Assembly (NCBI RefSeq): GCF_025370785.1
Contig: NZ_JAMXFA010000034.1
Coordinates: 27,712-81,797 of the forward strand
DNA: 54,086 nucleotides
Reading direction: 5' to 3'
Source: Laspinema olomoucense D3b
GTDB lineage: Bacteria > Cyanobacteriota > Cyanobacteriia > Cyanobacteriales > Laspinemataceae
Shown here: positions 7,972-16,280 of the stretch, piece after piece
Layout of the letters: each line of letters opens with the position of its first letter
Numbering within the stretch: the stretch's first letter is position 1
Program-made: the position numbers and the translations under genes
Notes under the pieces: generated by a model
The model's database searches: none
What the model saw: only the letters and a program-made list of their open reading frames with translations
Told to the model about the DNA's origin: nothing

Positions 7972-9063
7972 TTAAACATTAAACCGGAACAGCATCACAT
8001 CCCCTTCTTGAACCACATACTCTTTTCCTTCACTGCGAATCAAACCCTTTTCCTTCGCCGCATTCATCGAACCTGTAGTCACCAAATCCTGATAGGCAAC
8101 GGTTTCAGCCCGAATGAAACCCCGCTCAAAATCTGTATGAATCACCCCTGCGGCTTGAGGTGCTAACATCCCTTCGCGAATGGTCCAAGCCCGGGTTTCT
8201 TTCGGTCCCGTAGTGAGAAATGTGCGTAACCCCAACAATTGATAAGTCGCGGCAATCAAAGACTTTAATCCGCCTTCTTCCACACCCAAAGAAGCGAGAA
8301 AATCGCCCCGTTCCTCTTCCGGAAGTTCCACCAGTTCTGATTCAACCTGAGCCGAAATAATCACCACCTTAGCATTTTCTATCGAGGCAATTTCTCGAAC
8401 CTTTTCCACCCATTGATTGCCCGTAGCTAAGTCATCTTCCGAGACATTCGCTGCATAAATAATCGGCTTACTTGTGAGTAGCTCAAGCTGCTCAATGGAT
8501 TCAGCTTCCTCCGCCGTTAAAGACACTTGACGGGCTTGTTTGCCTTCATTCAAGGCGGCGGCTAATTTTTCTAAAGCAGCCATTTCGAGTTGGCCTTCTT
8601 TACTGCTGCGCGCTAATTTGCGGGTGCGATCCATGCGCCGCTCAATTTGGGCTAAATCAGCTAATGCCAGTTCTAAATTAATGATTTCGATATCCCGGAC
8701 GGGATCGACAGAACCGGCGACGTGAATAATATTTTCATCGTCAAAACAACGCACCACCTGCACGATCGCGTCTACTTGCCGAATATGAGATAAAAACTGG
8801 TTGCCCAGGCCCTCACCTTTGCTGGCCCCTTTGACTAACCCGGCAATATCCACAAATTCGATGCGGGTAGGGACGATTTGCTCGGATTTTGAGAGTTTTG
8901 CCAACATCGTTAACCGCTCATCTGGCACTGCCACGACCCCCACATTGGGTTCGATGGTGCAGAAGGGGAAGTTAGCCGCTTGCGCTTTAGCATTCGCAAC
9001 TAAGGCATTAAATAAAGTAGATTTTCCCACATTGGGGAGTCCGACAATTCCGGCTCTTAGCAT
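7972..9063 (-). CDS. ychF: YchF-type P-loop NTPase (Obg family)
   Basis: The 363-residue product has the full family length. Walker A is GLPNVGKST near the N-terminus, then DIAGLVKGASKGEGLGNQFL (switch/G3 region), and the G4 position reads NVSE rather than NKxD, which in this family shifts preference to ATP. A coiled-coil insertion follows (about 130-200) and a C-terminal TGS domain with GVIHTDFERGFIRAE and VQEGDVMLFRFNV. The family binds ribosomes and is linked to stress and translation control. Monocistronic by layout, cytoplasmic. Confidence 0.96.
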   Translation of the reverse strand: MLRAGIVGLPNVGKSTLFNALVANAKAQAANFPFCTIEPNVGVVAVPDERLTMLAKLSKSEQIVPTRIEFVDIAGLVKGASKGEGLGNQFLSHIRQVDAIVQVVRCFDDENIIHVAGSVDPVRDIEIINLELALADLAQIERRMDRTRKLARSSKEGQLEMAALEKLAAALNEGKQARQVSLTAEEAESIEQLELLTSKPIIYAANVSEDDLATGNQWVEKVREIASIENAKVVIISAQVESELVELPEEERGDFLASLGVEEGGLKSLIAATYQLLGLRTFLTTGPKETRAWTIREGMLAPQAAGVIHTDFERGFIRAETVAYQDLVTTGSMNAAKEKGLIRSEGKEYVVQEGDVMLFRFNV

Positions 9064-9187
9064 TTTAGAAATTAGAAGTAGAAGTTTCGGTAAGGATGCG
9101 CATTCAGGGGGAGACTAACTCCAGATGAAATACTCTAGCAAATATTGGCAAGTCACAGCTATCTAGCAACTCGGCACAGGAACCCTG

Positions 9188-9255
9188 AGAAACCGGGCTT
9201 CTTGACAAAATTTGTAGCAATTAGCAGCTTTCTGTCGGAGAGAAACCCGGTTGCT
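9188..9255. repeat. Imperfect inverted repeat with AACCGGG core
   Basis: Arms at 9188-9202 and 9241-9255 match as inverted copies with two mismatches in 15 (core AACCGGG/CCCGGTT). Such AGAAACCGGGTTTCT-type palindromes are scattered in Oscillatoria-like genomes (recalled, not checked). It lies in the 280-bp gap upstream of ychF, which has no gene. Confidence 0.4.
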
Positions 9256-9345
9256 GGTCCTCCGGATTGCAAACGGTTTCAACCCTCTAGGCAGGCTGTA
9301 GAGGTTCAAACCCTCGCCAGTTGTTGGGATCACTGTAGCGATCGC

Positions 9346-10695
9346 CTAGGGATGAATTGACCCATCTGGCATTGTAGCGCCCGAAAGGTTGGTATGGCTC
9401 AGATTGCTGCCCGTGAGGTTCGCGCCATAAAGGTTAGCACCTTTGAGGTTAGCCCGATAGAAATTAGCCCCAGTCAGATTAGCATTTCGCAAGTCCGCCT
9501 GACTTAAATCAGCCTCACTCAAGGAAGTAGGTTGCCGGTTTTGCTCATCCTGCAACTCCAGTTCATCCCCGTTGAGAATTAACAGAAAAGGTCCAATACG
9601 AATTCTGGCCCCATCGGGTAAAACCATTGATTCCTCGATCTGCTGGTCATTGACAAAAACCCCATTCGTGCTGTTGTGGTCACGGATGATATATTGTCCG
9701 TTGTCTTCGATGTCGATGGAAGCATGACGACGAGAGACAAAGGGGGAATAAATCTGTAAAGAGACGCTGGGATCGCGACCTAGCATGACCGACTTTTTGT
9801 TTTTCAGGGACAAGGACCGCTCGGCGATCGGCTCTTTCTTGGGACTTGAGAGATCCGCTCCGACTAAATTCGCTTCACTGAGGTTAGCCCGACTGAGATT
9901 AGCATCGCACAATTTGACCCCGGTGAGGTTCGCTTTCCGTAAGGTTGCTTCACTGAGGTTCGCTTCGGTCAAATTGGCTTCACTCAAACTGGCTTCACTG
10001 AGGTTGGTGCGACTCAGATTGCTCCCCGACAGGTTGGTTCCATCTAGCTTGGCTTTGCTCAAATTGGCTTCGCTAAATTTGGCATTGCGTAAATCGGCTT
10101 CTACTAAATTGGCTTCGATTAATTTAGCCGCGAATAGTTCGGCATTTCTAAGGTCGGCTTTTTCTAATTTGGCCCCGGTGAGGTCACTATCAAACAGTCG
10201 CGCTTCACTTAAATTGGCCCCATTTAATTTAGCCCCATTCAACTTGGCATTATTCAGGCTGGCAAAAGAAAGATTACTATCGCTTAAATTAGCTTGACTT
10301 AAGGTGGCTTCATTCAAATTAGCCCGAGTCAGATTGGCTCCACTGAGGTCGGCGCGCGTGAGATTAGCGCGATGAAGGTCCGCATCGCTGAGCTCGGCTC
10401 GAAATAAATCGGCCCGAAACAAATCGGCCCGACTGAGGTCGGCATAGCTTAATTTAGCTCCAAAGAGCTTGCCGTTACTTAAGTCCGCACGGCTCAGGTG
10501 AGCATTTTCTAAATTAGCTCCACTGAGTTTGATGCCACTGAGTTTGGCCTCAAACAGGTCAGCACAACTGAGATCGGCATCATATAAATCCGCCAGACTC
10601 AGTTCAGCAAACATCAAGTCAGCACGGACTAAGTAGGCACCCCGAAAATCCCTTTCTCCTGCTGCATACCGCTTCAGCAGTTCATTCGCATCCAT
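9346..10695 (-). CDS. Pentapeptide-repeat protein with an embedded FHA domain
   Basis: The product has 449 residues. A long pentapeptide-repeat solenoid (A[D/N]LSxA units such as ADLSGANLTRANL) runs from about residue 20 to 290, is interrupted by an FHA domain at about 300-390, and resumes for about 50 residues to the C-terminus. The FHA core motifs are clear: VMLGRDPSV (GR), SPFVSRRHASI (SxxH) and NSTNGVFVNDQQI. FHA domains bind phosphothreonine peptides, so the protein probably docks to a Ser/Thr-kinase substrate, while the solenoid acts as scaffold. No signal peptide, so cytoplasmic. Internal AT/GC-phased repeats make the gene prone to slippage. Confidence 0.92.
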   Translation of the reverse strand: MDANELLKRYAAGERDFRGAYLVRADLMFAELSLADLYDADLSCADLFEAKLSGIKLSGANLENAHLSRADLSNGKLFGAKLSYADLSRADLFRADLFRAELSDADLHRANLTRADLSGANLTRANLNEATLSQANLSDSNLSFASLNNAKLNGAKLNGANLSEARLFDSDLTGAKLEKADLRNAELFAAKLIEANLVEADLRNAKFSEANLSKAKLDGTNLSGSNLSRTNLSEASLSEANLTEANLSEATLRKANLTGVKLCDANLSRANLSEANLVGADLSSPKKEPIAERSLSLKNKKSVMLGRDPSVSLQIYSPFVSRRHASIDIEDNGQYIIRDHNSTNGVFVNDQQIEESMVLPDGARIRIGPFLLILNGDELELQDEQNRQPTSLSEADLSQADLRNANLTGANFYRANLKGANLYGANLTGSNLSHTNLSGATMPDGSIHP

Positions 10696-10786
10696 ATTGG
10701 TTTAGTGGTAGAGAGTTAGCAAGGAAAGTTGTATCTAAAAATCTTCCCAAAACCGAACCCTTTTGACTGCCTGAATTGAAAATTCC

Positions 10787-13633
10787 CTAGGGCTGTTGAA
10801 TGGAGTCGCGGGGAAAATATTGGCCTAGATAAGCCTCAGCATCAGTGCGGTTTTGGATTTCCCCGTCTAGGGTGGCCGCAAGCAGGCGGTCTAAAATGGT
10901 CTTAAACTGGGGTCCGGGTTGGTAACCGAGGGCTTTCAGGTCGTTGCCGTTGAGTAACGGTTTGACATTCATCCAGTGATGGATATATTGCCAAATTCTC
11001 CGCCTGAGTGCTTTGGGACTCATGACGGCGATCGCCATCAACAACGTCCGGTCATAAGGGCTTAACAATCGGACTACCTCGCTGGGTCGGGAAGTCTCCC
11101 TCACCGGCATGATTGCGATCGCTGCCGTTGCCAACTGTTTTAAGCGCTCAATGCTATCGCTACTCATTTGCAAATTTTGGGCCACCTCCCCCCTCCATTG
11201 CGGCTCTAAATGAGCAATCAGCAGTTCTAAGCGAATCTGCCAGGATTCGGGAAGGGTCTTGAGCGGTGATTCAGCTCCCTTCACCGTACCCTGAATTTGA
11301 CGAATCCAGCGATCGACCGATCGCAATTGCTGCCATAAATCCCGGTCTAATTTTAAGCTGGGATGGATGCAGCGTAAAGCATCAAAGGAATCTAATAATT
11401 GCAAAGCTCGTTGCCAGTAGGGGGCTTGTAAAATATATTTCAGTTCATTTTTCAGTCGGGTTTCCAATGCGGGTACGCGACGAGTTAACTCAGGCGATCG
11501 CAAATAAACCCCACTCTCCATCGCCAGCCGAATATACCCTTGAGTCTGCGCTTCAATCTCAAATCCTAACCGCACGGCAAACCGCACCGCCCGATAAATC
11601 CGCGTCGGGTCTTCAATAAAACTATTGGCGTGTAACACCCGAATCTGTCCCGCCTGCAAATCTAACCATCCCCCAAAAAAATCCAAAATTTCTCCCCGAC
11701 GATTGGGCCCGGTGAGCCTCACAGCTAGGGCATTCAAGGTAAAATCTCTGCGGTAGAGGTCTTGCCGAATGGAAGACGCTTCCACTTCGGGATTCGCTGC
11801 TGGATAGGGATAAAATTCCGTCCGCGCTGTGGCAATATCAACCCACAAAGAATCTAACTCCGGGTCTTTATGCCACAGCAAGGCAGCGGTTTGGAATTGA
11901 CCGTGAATATCTAAACGAGCCGTGGGATAGAGTTTTTGGAGTTGTTCCGCCAGTTCGACCCCGGCAGCATCATCGGCACGGGAATCAAATCCATCCACCA
12001 CTAAATCAATATCCGTCAGTAGCAGGGGTGCGCGATCGCCTTCTTTCAAACCCTCCTGTTCCCCTGGGGATCTAAACCCCGAACTCCCCTCTTGGTGATA
12101 AATTGCCCAAAGGATGTCCCGCACGGCTCCACCAACGAGATAGAGATGCCAACCCCGTTCTTCCGCCAGGTGGGCCGCCCGATTGAGGAGGGTCACCAGT
12201 TGCAGCGCGAGGCGACTACTCAGGAGGGAGGCGACTTCCCGAGGTAAGGGACAATAGGGCGGACTTCCACTGGTTAAATTGCTCTTAGAGCCGATCTCAC
12301 TATCCTGGTGCAGTTGTCGCAACACATCGGTGCGGGTAACAATGCCTTGTAAGGAGTCCTGAAACAACACCGGCAATCGCCCGATATCAAAGGTAACCAT
12401 CAGGTCCTCAATCTCAGGTAAGGGCGTATCAGGGGCGATCGTTCTAACATTGCTACTCATGTAGCCTTTGACTGGCGCATGACCCAATCCATGATGGAGG
12501 GCAATATCCAGGTCCCGGCGACAAATCACCCCCACCAGGGTTCCCGCTTCATTGACCACGGATAACCCCGAATGTCCGTACCGCAATAGAATCCGTTGAG
12601 CTTCATGAATGGTAGTCTCGGGTCGAATGGTCCGGACGGGAGAGGACATCAATTCTCTGGCGACAGGTTGATGAGGAATCTGTTTTTTAAATTCTTCGAG
12701 GATTTCCTGAAAGGTAACCCTGGGGTCCGTGAGGCGCAAACTAACGGAACTGGCACGGGGATGTCCCCCACCCCCCCAAGGGTTCAATAAGGTTTGGAGA
12801 TTGGTTCCAGAAATGCGCGATCGCCCAATCACAACCAGCCGATGTTCATTTGAGCCTTTAATGGGATAGCGATTTCCCAACAGCAGTGCCTCGGTGTCGG
12901 TAATCTCCATGATTTGCGCCGCCACACTGGATAATCCCGCAATGTATTCGGGGGTCTCTAACAGCACTGTAGAAACGGGATGACCCTGGATTTTTTCGGT
13001 GTGCAGGGTGTCTAATGCGGTGGTGAGCAGGTCCTGGAGGCGGGGAGATAATCCCGGTTCGATATATTCAGCAATCACCGATAAGGAAGCGCCTTGTTCC
13101 ATTAACCAAGCTAAGGCGATCGCATCTCGTGGAGTCGTATGGTCAAAGGTTAAGGACCCCGTATCCACATGAATGCCCAGGGCCATAACTGTTGCTTCCG
13201 CCACATTCAAGACTGGCCCGTTTGGATGAGGGTCTAACCCCAGGCGAAGCTGTTCTACGATCACAGTCGTCGTGGCTCCTAGGGCTTCAATATGGGTCTC
13301 TGTAGCCCGGATATCACACTGAGTATGAGGGTGATGATCCCACACCGAAATCGGGACCGGCAAGTCTAACCATTCTGCTGCTTTACCCAGGCGATCGCGC
13401 TGTTGGGTATCCACCACTGTCACCGAACGAATGCGATCGGGATTCACTGATCGCCGTTCAATCAAGGGATACTCATCGCGATGTAAGGCCAAAAATTGCC
13501 GCACTCCCGGATGAGAGCCTCCAGTCAGTACAATTCGACTTCCTGGGGATAACCGCGTCAGTCCCACCGCAGCCCCCAAGGTATCAAAATCTGCTGTGGT
13601 ATGACACAAAATAATGTCCATTTTTCTTGTCAT
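10787..13633 (-). CDS. DHH phosphoesterase - CBS pair - poly(A) polymerase/CCA-adding enzyme fusion
   Basis: One 948-residue protein carries four parts: DHH/DHHA1 phosphoesterase (about 1-310; CHTTADFDTLGAAVG, VWDHHPHTQCD, GGGGHPRAS), two CBS repeats (about 315-440), and a class II nucleotidyltransferase head with body (about 475-930; LYLVGGAVRDI, TDIDLVVDGF, RRDFTLNALAVRL, DPTRIYRAVRFA). This architecture is known from cyanobacteria and some thermophiles, where separate enzymes may add CC and A to tRNA. The CBS pair probably senses an adenine nucleotide. The likely role is tRNA 3'-end completion or RNA tailing linked to nucleotide hydrolysis. Cytoplasmic; the start ATG has HIP1-containing sequence downstream as in other core genes. 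Confidence 0.92.
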   Translation of the reverse strand: MTRKMDIILCHTTADFDTLGAAVGLTRLSPGSRIVLTGGSHPGVRQFLALHRDEYPLIERRSVNPDRIRSVTVVDTQQRDRLGKAAEWLDLPVPISVWDHHPHTQCDIRATETHIEALGATTTVIVEQLRLGLDPHPNGPVLNVAEATVMALGIHVDTGSLTFDHTTPRDAIALAWLMEQGASLSVIAEYIEPGLSPRLQDLLTTALDTLHTEKIQGHPVSTVLLETPEYIAGLSSVAAQIMEITDTEALLLGNRYPIKGSNEHRLVVIGRSRISGTNLQTLLNPWGGGGHPRASSVSLRLTDPRVTFQEILEEFKKQIPHQPVARELMSSPVRTIRPETTIHEAQRILLRYGHSGLSVVNEAGTLVGVICRRDLDIALHHGLGHAPVKGYMSSNVRTIAPDTPLPEIEDLMVTFDIGRLPVLFQDSLQGIVTRTDVLRQLHQDSEIGSKSNLTSGSPPYCPLPREVASLLSSRLALQLVTLLNRAAHLAEERGWHLYLVGGAVRDILWAIYHQEGSSGFRSPGEQEGLKEGDRAPLLLTDIDLVVDGFDSRADDAAGVELAEQLQKLYPTARLDIHGQFQTAALLWHKDPELDSLWVDIATARTEFYPYPAANPEVEASSIRQDLYRRDFTLNALAVRLTGPNRRGEILDFFGGWLDLQAGQIRVLHANSFIEDPTRIYRAVRFAVRLGFEIEAQTQGYIRLAMESGVYLRSPELTRRVPALETRLKNELKYILQAPYWQRALQLLDSFDALRCIHPSLKLDRDLWQQLRSVDRWIRQIQGTVKGAESPLKTLPESWQIRLELLIAHLEPQWRGEVAQNLQMSSDSIERLKQLATAAIAIMPVRETSRPSEVVRLLSPYDRTLLMAIAVMSPKALRRRIWQYIHHWMNVKPLLNGNDLKALGYQPGPQFKTILDRLLAATLDGEIQNRTDAEAYLGQYFPRDSIQQP

Positions 13634-13670
13634 TTGTCATTTGTCCTTGGTCTTATGTCCTTGGTTGATG

Positions 13671-13857
13671 GGGTCCATGTTTGTAGTAACGACTTGCTGT
13701 CGTTGCTCTCGTGTTATGGCGGATGCCATAACACGAGCAATCCGAGGGTCTAGCGGCTGCTGCGGAACTGGAGGACGAGCTATCGCTGAGGGCGTTACTT
13801 GGCCTTACGCTTTCGTAACGCGGTAACGACTTCAGTCGTTACTACAAACATGGACCC
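13671..13857. mobile_element. MITE-like element, 187 bp with 24-bp perfect terminal inverted repeats
   Basis: Ends 13671-13694 and 13834-13857 are perfect inverted copies (GGGTCCATGTTTGTAGTAAC then GACT). Inside is a second hairpin, 13 bp perfect with a GGAT loop (13708-13720/13725-13737). The element contains no transposase gene. One mismatch outward, the match resumes (GAT at 13667 against ATC at 13859), so no clean target duplication is visible. GTAGTAACGACT-type repeats recur in Oscillatoria-like genomes (recalled, not checked). Non-autonomous transposable repeat is the best explanation. Confidence 0.7.
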
Positions 13858-13883
13858 TATCCTCCATATCTCCCCCATCAACC

Positions 13884-13913
13884 CATGACCAATGACCAAC
13901 GACCAACGACCAA
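13884..13913. repeat. Heptamer-type short tandem repeat
   Basis: A run of ATGACCA/ACGACCA heptamers flanks the MITE on the right. Complementary heptamers (TTGTCAT, TTGTCCT) flank it on the left at about 13625-13660, next to the end of the fusion gene. Together they make a wider, imperfect inverted repeat around the element. Confidence 0.5.
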
Positions 13914-14000
13914 TCCCCCCATCCTCCCTAACAATAAAGCTTCTATCCCCTCTATGAGAGTAAGGATTTAATCCTATATGTGCTGGGCCTCTGCGGATAA

Positions 14001-14017
14001 TCGGGTATAATACCCGA
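14001..14017 (+). promoter_or_regulatory. Palindrome enclosing a TATAAT box
   Basis: TCGGGTATAATACCCGA is a 7-bp inverted repeat around TAA, with an exact TATAAT at 14006-14011. It is a possible promoter -10 overlapped by an operator; no good -35 is seen. It would give psbZ a leader of about 380 nt. Confidence 0.3.
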
Positions 14018-14395
14018 CAAGAGTTGAAAATGGATCCGCCACTCGCGCCCTCATCATGATTTTTCCGCCCTACCTTTGAGACTTCTTCGCTTGGTTGCCG
14101 AGGTTGGTGTGGATTCTTGAGCCTAAGAGGGGACGAGTCGAATCATCCTCATCGACCTTAAACCATCAAGCGATGCATGGAATCTTTCTAAAAGCTTTGC
14201 GGGATAACGCCTCTGTTACCTTCAATGGTGATAGTGCCATCGCTGCATTGTTCAGCAATAGCAGGACTTTTGTCGCGTAAATGTATCAGTGGGTCATTTT
14301 TTGGTAGGTTAAGAATCAGAGCAATTAATTAACCGATGTTTGCTCTAGTTCAAACCCTGATTACTAGACCACTGCTGTCAAAGGAAGAAAAAAAA
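14018..14395 (+). other. Long psbZ upstream region
   Basis: No convincing gene. A 61-codon frame at 14095-14280 has a plausible-looking C-terminal half (from MHGIFLKALRDNASVTFNGD) but no recognisable family and no clear ribosome-binding site. It may be leader sequence, a gene remnant or a small peptide. Confidence 0.35.
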
Positions 14396-14584
14396 ATGAC
14401 AATTATTTTTCAACTGGCTCTTGCCGCTCTGGTTTTCTTGTCTTTTGTGATGGTCGTGGGCGTCCCTGTCGCTTATGCCTCTCCCCAAAACTGGGATCAA
14501 TCTAAACCCCTGCTGTTCATTGGTTCGGGTGTTTGGTTTGCTCTGGTGATTCTGGTGGGAGTTTTAAACTTTTTGGTGGTATAA
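14396..14584 (+). CDS. psbZ: Photosystem II reaction center protein Z
   Basis: The 62-residue protein has the expected PsbZ length and begins [17 protein letters not shown]. There are two transmembrane helices (about 3-25 and 38-60) joined by a short lumenal/stromal loop containing SPQNWDQSK. It stabilises the photosystem II core-antenna contact in the thylakoid membrane. An AAGGAAG before the ATG serves as ribosome-binding site; an upstream in-frame ATG at 14336 would add 20 residues not seen in the family. ribH follows 160 bp downstream, an association I recall from other cyanobacteria. Confidence 0.95.
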   Translation: MTIIFQLALAALVFLSFVMVVGVPVAYASPQNWDQSKPLLFIGSGVWFALVILVGVLNFLVV

Positions 14585-14744
14585 GCACCCTGCTATTGGG
14601 AGTAGAGATCGAAAGGTTCAATGGGCGATCGGTGAGATTCCGATGGTCTTTTGTCCTTTCGATTCCCGATCGCCTATTGCAAAGGGGGAGCCTAAACGCT
14701 TACCCCCACAACTTTATCGATAATCAATTAGACCTAAAACTAAT

Positions 14745-15347
14745 ATGGCCGTTTTTGAGGGAACGTTTACCCAGACTGAAGGCTTGCGGTTTGCGATCGT
14801 GATCAGTCGCTTCAATGATTTGATTGTAGGCAAACTGTTACAGGGCTGTGAAGATGCTCTCAAGCGTCACGGTGTGGATGTAGACCCCCAGGGGACTCAG
14901 GTGGATTATGTGTGGATTCCCGGGAGTTTTGAGGTGCCGATTGTGGCGCGTCAACTGGCGCTGTCGGGACGTTATGATGCTGTGATTTGCTTAGGTGCAG
15001 TCATCCGAGGTCAAACGCCTCATTTTGATTATGTGGCAGCCGAGGTCTCGAAAGGGATTGCAGCGGCTGGATATCAGACGGGAGTGCCGGTGATTTTTGG
15101 CATTATTACGGCAGATACGATGCAGCAAGCCCTAGAACGGGCCGGGGTGAAGAGTAATAAGGGCTGGGACTATGGGATGAATGCCCTAGAAATGGCCAGT
15201 TTAATGCGGCGCTTAAATCAGGTAGGTCCCGGGGAAGGGACGGCCTCTCATGCGGTGGCCCTAGGCGGTGGCGATCGCTCTTTACCAGCTTCTGCATTAA
15301 CACAACCTCGGTCGGCCCAGGTTTCTGCGGATGCAGAACAGGTCTAA
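14745..15347 (+). CDS. ribH: 6,7-dimethyl-8-ribityllumazine synthase
   Basis: Penultimate step of riboflavin synthesis. The 200-residue protein shows [17 protein letters not shown], the GSFEVP motif, [16 protein letters not shown] and the conserved [16 protein letters not shown] region, followed by [15 protein letters not shown]. The usual length is about 155-160; the last about 40 residues, rich in Gly, Ser and Ala, form a non-conserved tail that would hang from the icosahedral or pentameric assembly. The ATG at 14745 fits the family start. Confidence 0.96.
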   Translation: MAVFEGTFTQTEGLRFAIVISRFNDLIVGKLLQGCEDALKRHGVDVDPQGTQVDYVWIPGSFEVPIVARQLALSGRYDAVICLGAVIRGQTPHFDYVAAEVSKGIAAAGYQTGVPVIFGIITADTMQQALERAGVKSNKGWDYGMNALEMASLMRRLNQVGPGEGTASHAVALGGGDRSLPASALTQPRSAQVSADAEQV

Positions 15348-15408
15348 GGCTTGCGGGCCAGTCATTTCAGGGATTTGAGCGACGCTCAAAAAATTTTGAG
15401 CGATCGCC

Positions 15409-15437
15409 TTGACAAACCCTGGTGACTCTGCCATACT
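15409..15437 (+). promoter_or_regulatory. Promoter of tRNA-Gly
   Basis: TTGACA (15409-15414), 17-nt spacer, CATACT (15432-15437), placing the start just before the tRNA at 15455. The -35 region and the first spacer bases (CTTGACAAACCCT) are the same as in the rRNA promoter at 53775. Confidence 0.7.
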
Positions 15438-15454
15438 AATAAAGTCAAAGATTT

Positions 15455-15526
15455 GCGGGTATAGCTCAGTGGTAGAGCGTCACCTTGCCAAGGTGAATGT
15501 CGCGCGTTCGAATCGCGTTACCCGCT
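15455..15526 (+). tRNA. tRNA-Gly(GCC)
   Basis: The 72-nt cloverleaf has acceptor arms GCGGGTA/TACCCGC, D-loop AGCTCAGTGGTAGAGC, anticodon loop TTGCCAA (anticodon GCC) and T-arm with GTTCGAATC. The discriminator is T; CCA is not encoded. Confidence 0.97.
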
Positions 15527-15872
15527 TTTAAAAGCCTAAATCAATTATCGCAGCCAAAACAGGTTTTGGGAGCCGCAGTCTGTTTGAAAATCCGGATTGC
15601 AGTTGTTATGCTCTAGTTTAAAGCTTGAGTTAGGGTGGTTAGCTGGGCACCGGCTCAAGTCAAAAAACGATGTTAAGATCCGGGCATACTACGGTCAACC
15701 CGATTAAAACTCCCGAATGCTACAATCATTCCTGGAATATAAGCCACAAAAATGGAGCATTAAGCTCTTATCATAAGCTGTCCAAATTTCCAGGCGATCG
15801 CCGAGGATAATCGATCGCAGAGATTGGCAAGTCTATGTTGTAAAGTCGTGGAATTTTTATGGATTAGCGCCT
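15527..15872. other. Intergenic, no feature identified
   Basis: A short palindrome (GCTTTTAAAAGC) right after the tRNA may end its transcript. The rest shows no gene or structured RNA that I can recognise. Confidence 0.4.
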
Positions 15873-16280
15873 GTGCCATCTCAAAAATCCCAAAAGATCG
15901 ACCTCAATGCAGAGTACCCCTGTCCCTGTAGGCGGCGGGGACGGTTGGTCCCGATCACCCTCACGGAAGCGTTGGGGTGCGATCGGTGTCAAAATATTTT
16001 TGTGGTCACCGAAGATGGACAGGGGATCGAGCAACTCCCCACCAATTCCCCCTATAAACGGTGTTGGAACTGGAACGGCAATCAATGGTGTGTAACCAAT
16101 ACCCGTCTACGGGAGAGCTACTTACCCATGTCCCTCGTGATTGTCATCGGCCTAGTGGTATTCTGGTTACCCTACGCTTTGGGTTTACCCCTAGGCCCAA
16201 GCGTGATTCCTTGGGTCATTTTAGCGGTGTTGCTGGCAACCTTGCCAGCCTTAATGGTTTGGTTGGCTTACAGGCGATAG
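15873..16280 (+). CDS. Conserved membrane protein with N-terminal zinc ribbon
   Basis: The 135-residue product starts at GTG (15873). The N-terminal half carries YPCPCRRRG and GCDRCQNIF (two Cys pairs, zinc-ribbon-like) and an NWNGNQWCV strand; the C-terminal half has two transmembrane helices (about 84-104 and 109-130) with a short polar turn. It resembles small cyanobacterial proteins of unknown function. The stop codon directly abuts the proA start, so the two are almost certainly co-transcribed and perhaps translationally coupled. No enzymatic motif seen. Confidence 0.8.
   Translation: MPSQKSQKIDLNAEYPCPCRRRGRLVPITLTEALGCDRCQNIFVVTEDGQGIEQLPTNSPYKRCWNWNGNQWCVTNTRLRESYLPMSLVIVIGLVVFWLPYALGLPLGPSVIPWVILAVLLATLPALMVWLAYRR

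Noticed and set aside
9785-10297. Plus-strand 170-codon frame
   Set aside because: Antisense shadow of the pentapeptide repeats; periodic composition explains the lack of stops. The same applies to 24455-24781.
14095-14280. 61-codon plus frame upstream of psbZ
   Set aside because: No recognisable family or ribosome-binding site; kept only as a comment on the psbZ upstream region.
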